From: an uncultured Alphaproteobacteria bacterium
GTDB lineage: Bacteria > Pseudomonadota > Alphaproteobacteria > Rhodobacterales > Rhodobacteraceae
Length of the DNA stretch: 64,000 nt
Assembly: GCA_929200255.1 (NCBI GenBank)
Contig: CAKMYZ010000012.1
Span: 1 to 64,000 of the forward strand
Reading direction: 5' to 3'
The notes under the pieces are model-generated. The model was not told the DNA's origin. It saw only the letters and a program-made list of their open reading frames with translations, and searched no databases. A program made the position numbers and the translations under genes. Positions 1-9,453 of this stretch are shown one piece after another. The stretch's first letter is position 1, and the number at the start of each line of letters is the position of its first letter.

Positions 1-209
1 ACTCTCTCTTAAGTTAAGCTGCCATTGGTTCCAAAAACCCTGACGACGGACAGTTAGGGCGGTCCCGCAGCGGCAAACGTGCTAGGGGTGAACGCCTAGA
101 TTGCAGGGAGTGGCGCCGACGCTCCTTTCTATCCTGTCTATCCTGCTGGACACCTTTGGCATGCGCTACTACGCTTTGGTCAAAATGTTTCCAACAGAAG
201 GTTGATGAT

Positions 210-1025
210 ATGCTCAAAATGTTCTCTGCTGGCGCTCTCGCGCTTGCGCTGATGTCGACGACGGCTTTGGCTGGTGGCCATTGTGCAGCGGGAAAGACGC
301 TCACCGAAGGCAAATTCACAATCGCGACTGGCAATCCGGCCTACTATCCTTGGGTCATGGACGATGCGCCCGAAAGCGGGCAGGGGTTTGAAGCGGCGGT
401 GGCCTATGCGGTTGCTGCAGAAATGGGTTTCGCGGCCGAGGATGTGATCTGGGTCAGGTCATCCTTTGATGAGGCGATCCAACCGGGGGCAAAGAATTTT
501 GACGTCAACATGCAGCAGTACTCAATAACCGCTGAACGTGATGAGATCGTCGATTTTTCTATCCCGTATTATACGGCCCCGATGGCGGTACTGGTCAGTC
601 CTGGTGCAGCAGAAACGGAACCAACACTTGATGCATTGCGTGACCTGAAATGGGGCGCAATGAGCTCGACCACGGCAGTTCCAAAGCTGGCCAGCGTGAT
701 ACAACCTTCTAGTGATCCTTTGCTCTATGGCGACAATGCGGATGTGAACGCAGCGATGAGTGCCAACCAGATTGATGCTGCCCTGTTTGACCTGCCCACG
801 GCCCTGTTCCTGAGCGCGGTGATGATCGAAGGGTCGAAGGTGATCGGGCAGTTCGCACCAGATGCCAGTGATAACCCCGATCAATTCGGCATGTTGCTGG
901 AAGACGGTAACCCGCTGAAGGCCTGCGTTGACGAAGCACTTGCCGCCATGATCGAAAGCGGTGAACTGGCCGCAATCGAGGCGGAGTGGCTTCAGGACAC
1001 CACCGGTGTTCCGCTGATCAAGTAA
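210..1025 (+). CDS. Amino-acid ABC transporter substrate-binding protein
   Basis: A periplasmic binding protein of the bacterial extracellular solute-binding family 3 (polar amino-acid type), about 271 residues. The N-terminus MLKMFSAGALALALMS is a Sec signal peptide ending near ALAGG. The mature part shows the family features: an FEAAVAYAVAAEMG segment early, 'FDVNMQQYSITAERDEIVDFSIPYY' in pieces characteristic of the hinge region, and a C-terminal ESGELAAIEAEWL helix. The ATG at 210 is chosen over an upstream one at 156 because it starts the signal peptide and has GAAGG about 8 bases before it. A permease and an ATPase follow directly, so this is the ligand-capturing part of a three-gene importer. 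The substrate cannot be read from the sequence. Confidence 0.9.
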   Translation: MLKMFSAGALALALMSTTALAGGHCAAGKTLTEGKFTIATGNPAYYPWVMDDAPESGQGFEAAVAYAVAAEMGFAAEDVIWVRSSFDEAIQPGAKNFDVNMQQYSITAERDEIVDFSIPYYTAPMAVLVSPGAAETEPTLDALRDLKWGAMSSTTAVPKLASVIQPSSDPLLYGDNADVNAAMSANQIDAALFDLPTALFLSAVMIEGSKVIGQFAPDASDNPDQFGMLLEDGNPLKACVDEALAAMIESGELAAIEAEWLQDTTGVPLIK

Positions 1026-1026
1026 T

Positions 1027-1860
1027 ATGGTGCAGAAACAAGCGGCGGGGATGACCCGCCGCGAACGCTATGAGGCGCAGCAGCGCAGGCGGTCGCTGAT
1101 CATCGCGGCAACGAGCACGGCAATTGTCGTGGCTGCAGTTGTCATCTTTGTCCCGATGACCCCCGGCTGGGAGAAGGTTCAAAAGAGCTTTTTCAACGGT
1201 GCGGTGCTGGCCCGGTCGTTTCCAAAGCTGCTTGATGCATTCAAGATTAATGTAATGATCTTTGCATGGTCGGCGCCTGCTATCGCGGTGCTTGGCCTGC
1301 TTATCGCATTGGCGCGCGACGCCAAATCGCCCGCACTTTTCCCGCTGCGTATTTTTGGGGCGGCGTTTACAGATGTATTTCGTGGCGTGCCGGTCATTCT
1401 TACGGTTTATCTGATCGGGTTTGGCATTCCGGGGTTGGGCCTGCCGCGCCCATGGAATTCGCCCTATATCTGGGGGTCTCTGGCCCTGATCCTGACATAT
1501 TCGGCTTATGTGGCCGAGATCTTCCGCTCTGGCATTGACAGTGTTCACCAAAGCCAGCGCGCGGCTGCGTCGTCATTGGGGCTGTCGGATCGGCAGGTCA
1601 TGCGTGACGTGGTCCTTCCTCAGGCGATCCGTAATGTTGTGCCGTCACAGATGAACATGCTGATTGCACTGCAAAAGGATGTCTCACTGCTGAGTTTCAT
1701 CGGCCCGGTCGAGATTTTTCGTCAAGCGGGCGTGTTCAAATCGTTGCTGGCGAATTTCACACCCTATGTCGGGGCGGCAATCATCTTTTTGATCGTGACT
1801 ATCCCGGCCACGCGCTATGCCGATTATCTGATGGCGCGCCAAATGCGGGATCGTAGCTGA
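1027..1860 (+). CDS. Amino-acid ABC transporter permease
   Basis: Inner-membrane permease of the HisM/GlnP type, 277 residues. A basic, cytoplasmic N-terminus (TRRERYEAQQRRR) is followed by several hydrophobic segments. The ATPase-contact EAA loop is visible as AAASSLGLSDRQVMRDVVLPQAIR. The gene starts one base after the stop of the binding-protein gene, and its stop overlaps the next start as TGATG, so the three genes are translationally coupled. An internal ATG at 1051 is a possible alternative start, since no clear ribosome-binding site precedes 1027. Only one permease gene is present, so a homodimeric channel is likely. Confidence 0.9.
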   Translation: MVQKQAAGMTRRERYEAQQRRRSLIIAATSTAIVVAAVVIFVPMTPGWEKVQKSFFNGAVLARSFPKLLDAFKINVMIFAWSAPAIAVLGLLIALARDAKSPALFPLRIFGAAFTDVFRGVPVILTVYLIGFGIPGLGLPRPWNSPYIWGSLALILTYSAYVAEIFRSGIDSVHQSQRAAASSLGLSDRQVMRDVVLPQAIRNVVPSQMNMLIALQKDVSLLSFIGPVEIFRQAGVFKSLLANFTPYVGAAIIFLIVTIPATRYADYLMARQMRDRS

Positions 1861-2591
1861 TGACCAAGCTCAAGTTGCGCGATGTCGTGAAACGGTTCGG
1901 TGACACAACCGTTTGCGACGGGATCGATCTGGACGTCGAGGAAGGCCAGATGGTCTGCCTGATTGGGGCGTCGGGTGCGGGTAAGTCAACGCTACTGCGG
2001 TGTATCAACCTGCTGGAACCGGTCGAGGAGGGAGAGATCCTGCTGGATGGGGAAGATATCGCCGTGCCGGGCCTAGACCCGCAAGGCGTGCGTGCCCGGA
2101 TCGGCATAGTGTTCCAAAGCTTCAACCTGTTTCCCCATATGACCGCACTCGAAAACGCGATGCTCGCCCCCCGACGCGTGCGCGGCTTGTCGCGTGCAGA
2201 GGCCCAGCCCGATGTCGAAGCGCTGTTCAAGCGGTTTGGTTTGGCGGACCGTATGCACAACTATCCTGACCAACTGTCGGGTGGTCAGCAGCAGCGGGTC
2301 GCGATTGTCAGGGCCCTGGCAATGCGCCCCGAGGTGATGTTGTTTGATGAGATTACCTCAGCCCTTGATCCGCAGTTGGTCGGCGAGGTGCTGGACGTGC
2401 TGCTTATGCTGAAGAACCAGGGTATGACGATGGTTCTTGCGACCCATGAGATGGGTTTCGCACGCGAAGCCGCCGATAAGGTCTGTTTTCTGGCTAATGG
2501 ACGCATTGTCGAAGAAGGGCCGCCGGGGCAGCTGTTCGATGCGCCACAACAAGAGGCGACGCAGGCCTTCTTGGCACGGGCGTTGAAGTAA
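1860..2591 (+). CDS. Amino-acid ABC transporter ATP-binding protein
   Basis: Cytoplasmic ATPase of the GlnQ/HisP family, 243 residues, the normal length. Walker A GASGAGKST lies at residues 36-44, the signature LSGGQQQR at 139-146 and Walker B VMLFDE at 159-164, followed by TSALD and the switch histidine in LATHEMGF. It overlaps the permease stop by one base. With the two preceding genes it completes a polar amino-acid importer. All catalytic elements are intact. Confidence 0.93.
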   Translation: MTKLKLRDVVKRFGDTTVCDGIDLDVEEGQMVCLIGASGAGKSTLLRCINLLEPVEEGEILLDGEDIAVPGLDPQGVRARIGIVFQSFNLFPHMTALENAMLAPRRVRGLSRAEAQPDVEALFKRFGLADRMHNYPDQLSGGQQQRVAIVRALAMRPEVMLFDEITSALDPQLVGEVLDVLLMLKNQGMTMVLATHEMGFAREAADKVCFLANGRIVEEGPPGQLFDAPQQEATQAFLARALK

Positions 2592-2616
2592 GCGGCACAA
2601 TCCACGCGGCGAGAAT

Positions 2617-3618
2617 TTAGAAGGAAGCTTCGCCTCCCAGATGCGCTATCACCTGTCCGGCATCTTTGGCTTTCAGCACGGGGTAGGCCAATTCACGCCC
2701 CCCCGCCGCCAGATCGGGAAAGATGTTCGTCAATTCATTCACTTGGCCACTGTCAAGGATTTCTGCCGACATTGGGCCAAAATAGAAAGATTCGACCGGG
2801 CAGCCGTTTGCCATGACGACCTCATGGTCGTCCAGCATCAGATGCCAGTACTCCAGTTTTTCGAAGCGCTCACCGCACGGCCTGATACGCTGTCCGTCGC
2901 AAAGATGCTTTGCTGCAACCAGGCGACATTCAGAGTCAAAAAGTGCATCGGCAACCTGACCTGCCAGAAGGATCCGGTGTTGCGGTGAGACGATCAAATC
3001 GCGTGATGGCACGTTTGGTTCAATCGCGCCTTTCTCGATCAGGATCGGCTCCAGCCCATCGTTGCCGCGTTGCCGGGCGTCGGAAACCTCAGAGTATCCT
3101 AGCCATTTGATGTGCTTTATTTCATTGTCGCGGCTCAGGACAGGATCACCAACCTGAAGGTCTTCGATCATGCGCGGACCGTCCGGCGTGGCAATCTCTG
3201 TGCCGCGGGTAAAGCACACCTCGTTTTCGCCAAAGATCGTGATCGTGACCTGGTGGGTATCGACAACCTGAACCCCATAGGGCCCATCGGTTGAAGCATC
3301 ACCCGTTCCGGTCCATGAAATATCAAAGACGCGGACGTTAAAGGTGATATCCATAGACTCACCGCTATCCAGTGCATCCAGTGCCGGATCATCGGAATCG
3401 AACACGAATGACCACGTATAGCCGCCTTCCCCACTTGCGGTGTTTTGTGTGATCGTCAACGTGCCAAAACCGGGCGCAGAAAGCACCGTGTAGCCACCGG
3501 GGAGCCAAGCGGTCGCCCCTGGATCGGTATTGCTGACGCTGCCTGTGACGGTCACGTTTCCCGCACCATTCAGGCCTTCTGTTGCTGTTGCCGTTGTGGG
3601 GCCAACCAAGCCAACCAT
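2617..3618 (-). CDS. Hint-domain protein with N-terminal adhesin-like domain
   Basis: A 333-residue protein. The C-terminal two thirds is a Hint (hedgehog/intein) domain. It begins at VCFTRGTEIATPDGPRMIEDL, where the Cys-Phe start and the Thr/Gly-rich loop are typical, and continues through LSRDNEIKHIKWLG and 'VSPQHRILL', which holds the block-B-like histidine. The first 130 residues are Gly/Thr/Asp-rich beta-type sequence resembling a VCBS or cadherin-like module. There is no signal peptide, as is usual for type I-secreted proteins of this group. GGAGACGCG before ATG 3618 supports the start. Hint domains of this class are common in Rhodobacteraceae secreted proteins, where self-processing is suspected but mostly untested. 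The strand opposes the ABC operon, with only 25 bases between the convergent stops. Confidence 0.8.
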   Translation of the reverse strand: MVGLVGPTTATATEGLNGAGNVTVTGSVSNTDPGATAWLPGGYTVLSAPGFGTLTITQNTASGEGGYTWSFVFDSDDPALDALDSGESMDITFNVRVFDISWTGTGDASTDGPYGVQVVDTHQVTITIFGENEVCFTRGTEIATPDGPRMIEDLQVGDPVLSRDNEIKHIKWLGYSEVSDARQRGNDGLEPILIEKGAIEPNVPSRDLIVSPQHRILLAGQVADALFDSECRLVAAKHLCDGQRIRPCGERFEKLEYWHLMLDDHEVVMANGCPVESFYFGPMSAEILDSGQVNELTNIFPDLAAGGRELAYPVLKAKDAGQVIAHLGGEASF

Positions 3619-3760
3619 TACGCGTCTCCAATCACATACTCATTTGTCGCTACCTAGCATGAGCAATCTTATAGGCAAAACTCAATCTGCAATATGTTAA
3701 TGATCAGGCGTTAAACGTGCAGTTCAGCGCGTTTTGTATCGATATCACGGGCGTAGATCG

Positions 3761-4261
3761 TCAGAGCAGGCGAATCTGCCATTTGCTTTCCGCGTCCTTG
3801 CGGTAATATTCGACAACCCGTTTTTGACCACCGCGCACACGCAATGTCTTAAATGATGTGCCCGGCATGGACTTTAGGACATCTGCGATGATTGCCTTGC
3901 CGTGACCCCAGGGCGCCATCAGGTCGACAATCCAAAGGTTGGTGCCAGAATTCCACTCGTCATAGCTGTCCAACCCGTTTCCCTTGATGAACTTGGCCTC
4001 GGTCGCGTCGTCCATCTGGGCCCATGTCACCAGCCCACGGGGCACACCGCGCGCGCGGTAGACCTGAAACTGCTTGAGGTAGATGGGCGGTTCGAAAACT
4101 TTGCCGATCATTTCCATCGACCAGTTACGATGCACTATTGAATGAAAACACAAAAAACAGAATTCGCCGATGATCCCTAGAACGTCCTGGTTCGGGTATA
4201 GCGGCGACACCTGAATCATGCCGCCGTCGTCAGAGGCCACACCTTTTTCGGTTGTTTGCAT
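3761..4261 (-). CDS. Toxin-activating lysine acyltransferase (HlyC/RtxC family)
   Basis: A 166-residue protein recognisable by alignment from memory with E. coli HlyC, which transfers fatty acyl groups from acyl-ACP to internal lysines of RTX protoxins. The catalytic histidine block HRNW is at residues 44-47 (HlyC has LHRNWP), and the acidic block LWIVDLMAPWG has its aspartate at 113 (HlyC has KWFIDWIAPFG). The WNSG motif just before it is also shared. AAGGCAG precedes ATG 4261. No RTX protoxin gene occurs in the window, so the substrate must be encoded elsewhere, or the enzyme acts on something else. It lies divergently to a TIGR03032-type gene and next to a Hint-domain gene. Confidence 0.82.
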   Translation of the reverse strand: MQTTEKGVASDDGGMIQVSPLYPNQDVLGIIGEFCFLCFHSIVHRNWSMEMIGKVFEPPIYLKQFQVYRARGVPRGLVTWAQMDDATEAKFIKGNGLDSYDEWNSGTNLWIVDLMAPWGHGKAIIADVLKSMPGTSFKTLRVRGGQKRVVEYYRKDAESKWQIRLL

Positions 4262-4348
4262 GGTACTGCCTTAGCGGTTGTTGTTTTTGCGTCATGGCTC
4301 TAGTTGTAACAAATGCATAGTTGCGTCCAGCAGTGATAGTGTCAATCG

Positions 4349-5461
4349 ATGGAACAGACCGACGACCGGGAAACCTTTGATATCAGTCAGGTTGAAACGC
4401 CGGATCAAGAGACACGTAAGATCACGATCAGCGCGTCACGGGGGCTGAGGCAATGGATGGCGCAGCGCCGTTTCTCAATTGCGTTCAATACTTACCATAT
4501 CGGCAAGTTGTTCATGGTGGGGTTCGATTCTGTTGGTAACTTCCAGTTTTCCGAGGCGAACTTTCCGCGCTCCATGGGCCTCAGCATCCATAACCAGACC
4601 CTTTGGATGGCGGGGCAAAAGCAATTGTGGCGGTTTGAGAACTTCCTGCAACCCGGCCAGACCTCACAAGGTCATGATGCCGTCTTTGTGCCGATGGGTG
4701 CGACCACAACCGGCATGATCAACCTTCACGATGTCCGTGCATCGGACGAGGGTGTTTATTTCATATCCTGCAACTTCAACTGTATCGGCAAGTTGCATCC
4801 AAAATGGAGTTTTGAGCCGGTCTGGAAACCCCCCTTCATCAGTCAATTTGAATATGGTGACAAATGTCATCTGAACTGTCTGGCGCTTGAAAACGGGACT
4901 CCAAAATATGTCACGGCATTTGCGGAAACTGATCAGGTCAGAGGCTGGCGCGACAATCCCAAAAGCGAAGGCACGGGCATCGTGATGGATGTCACCACAA
5001 ATGAAGTGATCTGCCGTGGCTTGCATATGCCACATTCGCCGCAACTTCATGAGGGCGAACTCTATGTCGCAAACAGCGGCTGTGGTGAGTTCGGTCACAT
5101 TGACCGGAAGACCGGAACCTATACGCCCATTTGCTTTATCCCGGGCTTTACCCGCGGCATTGCATTTTGGCGACACTTTGCGTTTGTCGGATCATCAAAA
5201 CCAAGAGAGCAAGGTGTTTTTGAAGGCAACGATGAAACACCGCTGAACGACATTTTAACCCGCAACAAACGCGACCCCCAATGTCAGATTTCGATTGTTG
5301 ATTTGCGCAGTGGTGAGATCAAGGAAACACTGACCATAGAAGGTGTCGCATCCGAAATTTACGATGTTTGTATTATTCCGGGTGTGCAGCGACCGTTTGT
5401 CACCGATGTGCAAAGCGATCACATGAACACAATCTTCCGCCCCTCAAGTCTGCATATCTAA
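4349..5461 (+). CDS. TIGR03032-type (DUF4915) protein
   Basis: A 370-residue protein matching what I know of the TIGR03032 family: FSIAFNTYHIGKLFMVG near the N-terminus, LWRFENFL, HDVRAS, FNCIGKLHP, WKPPFIS, CHLNCLALENG, GLHMPHSPQLHEG, NSGCGEFGHID and PGFTRGIAF. The periodic layout suggests a beta-propeller-like fold. The biochemical role of the family is not established. No signal peptide is visible. The ribosome-binding site is weak. Transcription diverges from the HlyC-type acyltransferase, with 87 bases between the starts, so the two may share a control region. Confidence 0.75.
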   Translation: MEQTDDRETFDISQVETPDQETRKITISASRGLRQWMAQRRFSIAFNTYHIGKLFMVGFDSVGNFQFSEANFPRSMGLSIHNQTLWMAGQKQLWRFENFLQPGQTSQGHDAVFVPMGATTTGMINLHDVRASDEGVYFISCNFNCIGKLHPKWSFEPVWKPPFISQFEYGDKCHLNCLALENGTPKYVTAFAETDQVRGWRDNPKSEGTGIVMDVTTNEVICRGLHMPHSPQLHEGELYVANSGCGEFGHIDRKTGTYTPICFIPGFTRGIAFWRHFAFVGSSKPREQGVFEGNDETPLNDILTRNKRDPQCQISIVDLRSGEIKETLTIEGVASEIYDVCIIPGVQRPFVTDVQSDHMNTIFRPSSLHI

Positions 5462-5539
5462 GTTTGGGTGCGCCCTCCAAGGCGCGTTGCATATGTGCGC
5501 AGCCTGCGATCTCGGCCAGGGTTAAAGTGATTCAGCCAT

Positions 5540-5562
5540 GCACATGCGTATATCGCACATGC
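5540..5562. repeat. Short direct repeat GCACATGC upstream of ABC exporter
   Basis: GCACATGC occurs at 5540-5547 and again at 5555-5562, 15 bases apart, within the 167-base gap between the TIGR03032-type gene and the ABC exporter. The spacing and location could fit a regulator site for the exporter, but no family can be named and chance is not excluded. Confidence 0.25.
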
Positions 5563-5628
5563 AGCCTATTGCCTTGTGAAACGGTTGGTTCAGTTTTATG
5601 TGCTCTGGAACGCAGCAAAGGATCATCG

Positions 5629-7419
5629 ATGGCCGACCCGCAGCTCCAAAATCCAGAAGATCGCCCGACCGGTAAAAAGGTTGGTGCCTTGCGGGCGCTT
5701 TGGCCGTTTGTGAAACCCTACAAGCTCAACATCATCGGGGCCGGGGTTGCGCTGGTCTTTACGGCGATGGTTGCACTGACCTTTCCGATTGCCGCACGCC
5801 TTGTGGTCGACAGTTTCGGCTTGGACAGCCAGGAGATCGGCCAGCATTTTGTGACCCTGCTGACAATCGCGGTCCTGCTCGCCTTTGGGACAGCGGCGCG
5901 GTATTATCTTGTGACGCGGTTGGGCGAACGTGTGGTGGCCGACATTCGCAAAGCTGTGTTCAACCGCATGATCAGCATGAGCCCTGCGTTTTACGAGCGG
6001 ATCATGACCGGTGAGGTGCTAAGCCGGATCACCACCGACACCACGCTGATCCTATCGGTCATTGGCAGCTCTGCCTCGATCGCCCTGCGCAATATCCTGA
6101 TTTTTGTGGGTGGTGTCATTCTCATGCTGCTCACCTCGGTCAAGATGAGCGTCATGGTGCTATGGCCGATCCCTGTGGTGCTGTTTCCCATCCTGTTTTT
6201 GGGCCGCCGCGTGCGCAGCCTGTCCAAGGAAAATCAGGACCTGATTGCGGAATCCAGCGGTGACGCGTCGGAACAGTTGCTGGCCGCACAAACCGTGCAG
6301 GCCTTTACCCATGAGGAGTTAAGCCGCGCAAAATTTGATGAGGTCACCGAGCAAAGCTATCGGTCTGCACGCCGCCGGATCCTGACACGCTCTATGCTGA
6401 CTGCGGTTGTGATTTTCATGATCTTTGCTGCCATCGTTCTGTTTTTGCAGATGGGGTCCGAGGACGTCAGCCAGGGTGAGATCACCGAAGGCGGGCTGGT
6501 GCAATTCATGTTCTATACGATCATGGTGGGTGGTGCTGTTGCCGCCCTTTCCGAAGTCTGGGGCGAGTTGCAGCGCGCGGCCGGCGCGACCGAGCGATTG
6601 GTCGAGTTGCTGACGGCTGAAGATACCGTCCTTGACCCCGTCAAACCGGGAATCCTGCCGACGCCTGTCAAGGGCAAGCTGAGCTTTGAAAAGGTGGCGT
6701 TCCACTATCCATCGCGCCCGCAAATCTCTGCCCTTGATGAGATTGATTTGACGATTGAACCGGGTGAGACGGTGGCCCTTGTCGGACCATCGGGTGCGGG
6801 CAAAAGCACCATTATCCAGATGGTGCAGCGGTTCTATGACCCGCAAGGTGGGTCAGTGAAGATCGATGGCCTTGACTTGCGTGATCTTGAGCGGTCGGAT
6901 TTCCGCAAGCATATAGCACTTGTGCCGCAAGACCCTGTGATCTTTGCTGACACGGCGCGTGAAAACATTCGTTTCGGGCGACCAACCGCCAGTGATACCG
7001 AAGTCGAAGCCGCTGCAAAAGCCGCCGCCGCGCATGATTTCCTGACCGCGCTGCCGGACGGGTATGACAGCTACGTCGGTGAGCGCGGTGTCATGCTCTC
7101 TGGTGGGCAAAAGCAACGGATCGCCATTGCGCGTGCCATTTTGCGTGACGCCCCGATCCTGTTGCTGGACGAGGCGACAAGTGCCTTGGACGCCGAGAGC
7201 GAACACGCCGTCCAGCGTGCGGTCGAAGAATTGGCGCGAACGCGGACAACCCTGATCGTGGCACACCGCCTTGCGACCGTGAAAAAAGCCGATCGGATCA
7301 TTGTGCTGGAGGACGGCAAGATCGCCGCGCAGGGCACGCATGACAGCCTTGTGGCGCAAGGTGGGCTCTATGCGCGGCTGGCCAGATTGCAGTTTACCGA
7401 GGGTGTTGCCGCCGAATAA
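5629..7419 (+). CDS. ABC exporter, fused membrane and ATPase domains
   Basis: A half-transporter of the MsbA/multidrug exporter class, 596 residues, which works as a homodimer in the inner membrane. Six hydrophobic segments occupy roughly residues 25-315, with the coupling-loop region ERIMTGEVLSRITTDT. The nucleotide-binding domain has Walker A GPSGAGKST at 386-394, the signature LSGGQKQR at 490-497, and Walker B ILLLDEATSALD with its aspartate at 514. The open frame extends upstream to 5368, but the upstream part overlaps the previous gene and is not protein-like. ATG 5629 has AAAGGA at a good distance and begins the usual short cytoplasmic N-terminus. The substrate (lipid, drug or other) cannot be inferred. 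Confidence 0.9.
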   Translation: MADPQLQNPEDRPTGKKVGALRALWPFVKPYKLNIIGAGVALVFTAMVALTFPIAARLVVDSFGLDSQEIGQHFVTLLTIAVLLAFGTAARYYLVTRLGERVVADIRKAVFNRMISMSPAFYERIMTGEVLSRITTDTTLILSVIGSSASIALRNILIFVGGVILMLLTSVKMSVMVLWPIPVVLFPILFLGRRVRSLSKENQDLIAESSGDASEQLLAAQTVQAFTHEELSRAKFDEVTEQSYRSARRRILTRSMLTAVVIFMIFAAIVLFLQMGSEDVSQGEITEGGLVQFMFYTIMVGGAVAALSEVWGELQRAAGATERLVELLTAEDTVLDPVKPGILPTPVKGKLSFEKVAFHYPSRPQISALDEIDLTIEPGETVALVGPSGAGKSTIIQMVQRFYDPQGGSVKIDGLDLRDLERSDFRKHIALVPQDPVIFADTARENIRFGRPTASDTEVEAAAKAAAAHDFLTALPDGYDSYVGERGVMLSGGQKQRIAIARAILRDAPILLLDEATSALDAESEHAVQRAVEELARTRTTLIVAHRLATVKKADRIIVLEDGKIAAQGTHDSLVAQGGLYARLARLQFTEGVAAE

Positions 7420-7530
7420 CGCGGATTTTCGTAGCGTCAGACTTGAGATTATGCCCAAACTTGCCCAACCTGCTTTGTCAGGGAGGCCGCTCGTTCTATT
7501 GCGGTAATGATAATCTAGGGAGGAGACGAC

Positions 7531-9417
7531 ATGACATTTGCAAGTGTCGCGGATCGGGACGCCATCGAAAGCGAAATGACGTGGGATGCGCGGGATGTCC
7601 CGACAACCACATATGCGTTGCTCAGTCAGACGGCGGGCAAGTTTCCAAGCCGCAATGCCGTCAGCTTCAGTTTACTGTCCGATCCCAATGCCCCCTGTGA
7701 AACGCTTGATTGGTCAACGCTGCGCGAAAAGACTGGTCAGACCGCAAATATGTTCCGTAGCATGGGCGTTGGAGAAAGCGATGTCGTCGCATATCTGTTG
7801 CCCAACGCGACCGAGACGATCCTCACCTATCTGGGTGGTCAGGTTGCAGGGATCGTTAACCCTATCAATCCGCTGCTAGAGGCCGAGCAGATCGCCGCGA
7901 TCCTGCGCGAAACCAATGCCAAGGTGCTGGTCACGCTCAAGGCCTTCCCTAAGACCGACGTGGCCCAGAAAGCAGCCGAGGCCGTCCGTCTCGCCCCAAA
8001 TGTGACCCATGTGGTTGAGGTGGACCTGCTGCGCTACCTGACCGGTCTGAAGAAATTTATCGTGCCGTTGATCCGTCCCAAGAACCCAGTGTCACACAAG
8101 GCAACAGTGGTCGATTTCAATGCTGAAATGGAAAAACAACCCAAAGAGTTGACCTTTGAGGATAGCAAGGTTGATCGTGTGGCCGCATACTTCCACACAG
8201 GTGGTACAACGGGGATGCCGAAGGTTGTGCAGCACCGCTATTCCGGGATTGTTTACAATGCCTGGCTTGGTGATCGTCTGCTTTTCACCGAAGACGATGT
8301 GCAGATCTGTCCACTTCCGTTGTTCCATGTCTTTGCGACAATCGTGTCGCTGGGTGCTTCACTTGGCTCTGGCGCACATGTCGTCTTTCCGACCCCGCAA
8401 GGGTATCGCGGCGAAGGGGTGTTTGATAACTTCTGGAAGCTGGTCGAAAAGCACAAAGTGACCTTTATGATCACCGTGCCCACGGCCATGTCCGCGCTGA
8501 TGCAACGCAAGGTGGATGCCGATATCTCATCCCTGCGCTTGGCCTTTTGCGGATCGGCTCCTCTCCCGCTTGAACTCTACCGTCGGTTTGAAGAAGCTGC
8601 GGGCGTTACGATCTGTGAAGGTTACGGCCTGACCGAAGCAACTTGCCTTGTGGCCATCAACCCGCCCATCGGTGAAAAGCGCGTCGGCTCGATCGGTATT
8701 CCGTTCCCGCATACGGACATCAAGATCATGGACCCGGTATCTGGCGAAGAGCGCGGCGTCGATGAGATTGGCGAGATTTGCCTGTCCAGTCCCGGTGTTT
8801 ATGATGGGATGACATATACAGAGGTCGAAAAAAATGAGGACCTGTTTTACGCTGGGACCCAGTCGAATGCGCAATATCTGCGCACCGGCGATTTGGGACG
8901 CAAGGACAGCGATGGGTACCTTTGGATCACTGGCCGTGCAAAAGATCTGATCATTCGCGGCGGGCATAACATTGATCCTGCCGAGATCGAGGAGGCCTTG
9001 GCCGGTCACGACGCGGTTGCGTTTGCGGGCGCGATTGGTCAACCAGACGAACATGCTGGCGAGGTGCCCTGCGCATTTGTAGAATTGGTTGACGGTGCCG
9101 AGATCACCTCTGAAGAGCTGATGGCTTATGCCAAAGAGCATATTCACGAGCGTGCAGCACACCCCAAACATCTGGAAATACTGCCCGAGCTGCCGAAAAC
9201 TGCCGTCGGCAAGATCTTTAAACCTGATTTGCGCAAACGGGCAATTACACGCATCTACAATGCCGCCCTTGGCGATCTGGCGGCAGAGGTGCGCGAGGTC
9301 AGCGAAGACAAGCGTCGCGGCTTGGTGGCCCATATCGGCAAAACCGGAGACGCCTCCGCTGAAGATATTGGCGTCGCGTTGAACAACTACACTATCCCTT
9401 GGGAAATGGCGGACTAA
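7531..9417 (+). CDS. Acyl-CoA synthetase (AMP-forming)
   Basis: A 628-residue member of the ANL adenylating-enzyme superfamily. Such enzymes activate a carboxylic acid to acyl-AMP and then to acyl-CoA. The phosphate-binding loop HTGGTTGMPK starts at residue 222, GYGLTEAT at 364, and the hinge and C-terminal domain carry LRTGDLGRKDSDGYLWITGRAKDLI followed by the catalytic lysine in PKTAVGKIFKP. AGGGAGGAG lies before ATG 7531. A 3-hydroxyisobutyrate dehydrogenase-like gene follows after 36 bases, probably in the same operon, which hints at branched-chain or short-chain acid metabolism. The substrate is not determinable. Confidence 0.9.
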   Translation: MTFASVADRDAIESEMTWDARDVPTTTYALLSQTAGKFPSRNAVSFSLLSDPNAPCETLDWSTLREKTGQTANMFRSMGVGESDVVAYLLPNATETILTYLGGQVAGIVNPINPLLEAEQIAAILRETNAKVLVTLKAFPKTDVAQKAAEAVRLAPNVTHVVEVDLLRYLTGLKKFIVPLIRPKNPVSHKATVVDFNAEMEKQPKELTFEDSKVDRVAAYFHTGGTTGMPKVVQHRYSGIVYNAWLGDRLLFTEDDVQICPLPLFHVFATIVSLGASLGSGAHVVFPTPQGYRGEGVFDNFWKLVEKHKVTFMITVPTAMSALMQRKVDADISSLRLAFCGSAPLPLELYRRFEEAAGVTICEGYGLTEATCLVAINPPIGEKRVGSIGIPFPHTDIKIMDPVSGEERGVDEIGEICLSSPGVYDGMTYTEVEKNEDLFYAGTQSNAQYLRTGDLGRKDSDGYLWITGRAKDLIIRGGHNIDPAEIEEALAGHDAVAFAGAIGQPDEHAGEVPCAFVELVDGAEITSEELMAYAKEHIHERAAHPKHLEILPELPKTAVGKIFKPDLRKRAITRIYNAALGDLAAEVREVSEDKRRGLVAHIGKTGDASAEDIGVALNNYTIPWEMAD

Positions 9418-9453
9418 GTTACCTCCCAACACAGAATCAATGGGAGAGAGACA

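Noticed and set aside
14-334. Minus-strand frame at the window start
   Set aside because: It overlaps the signal-peptide region of the binding-protein gene, has no ribosome-binding site and resembles nothing.
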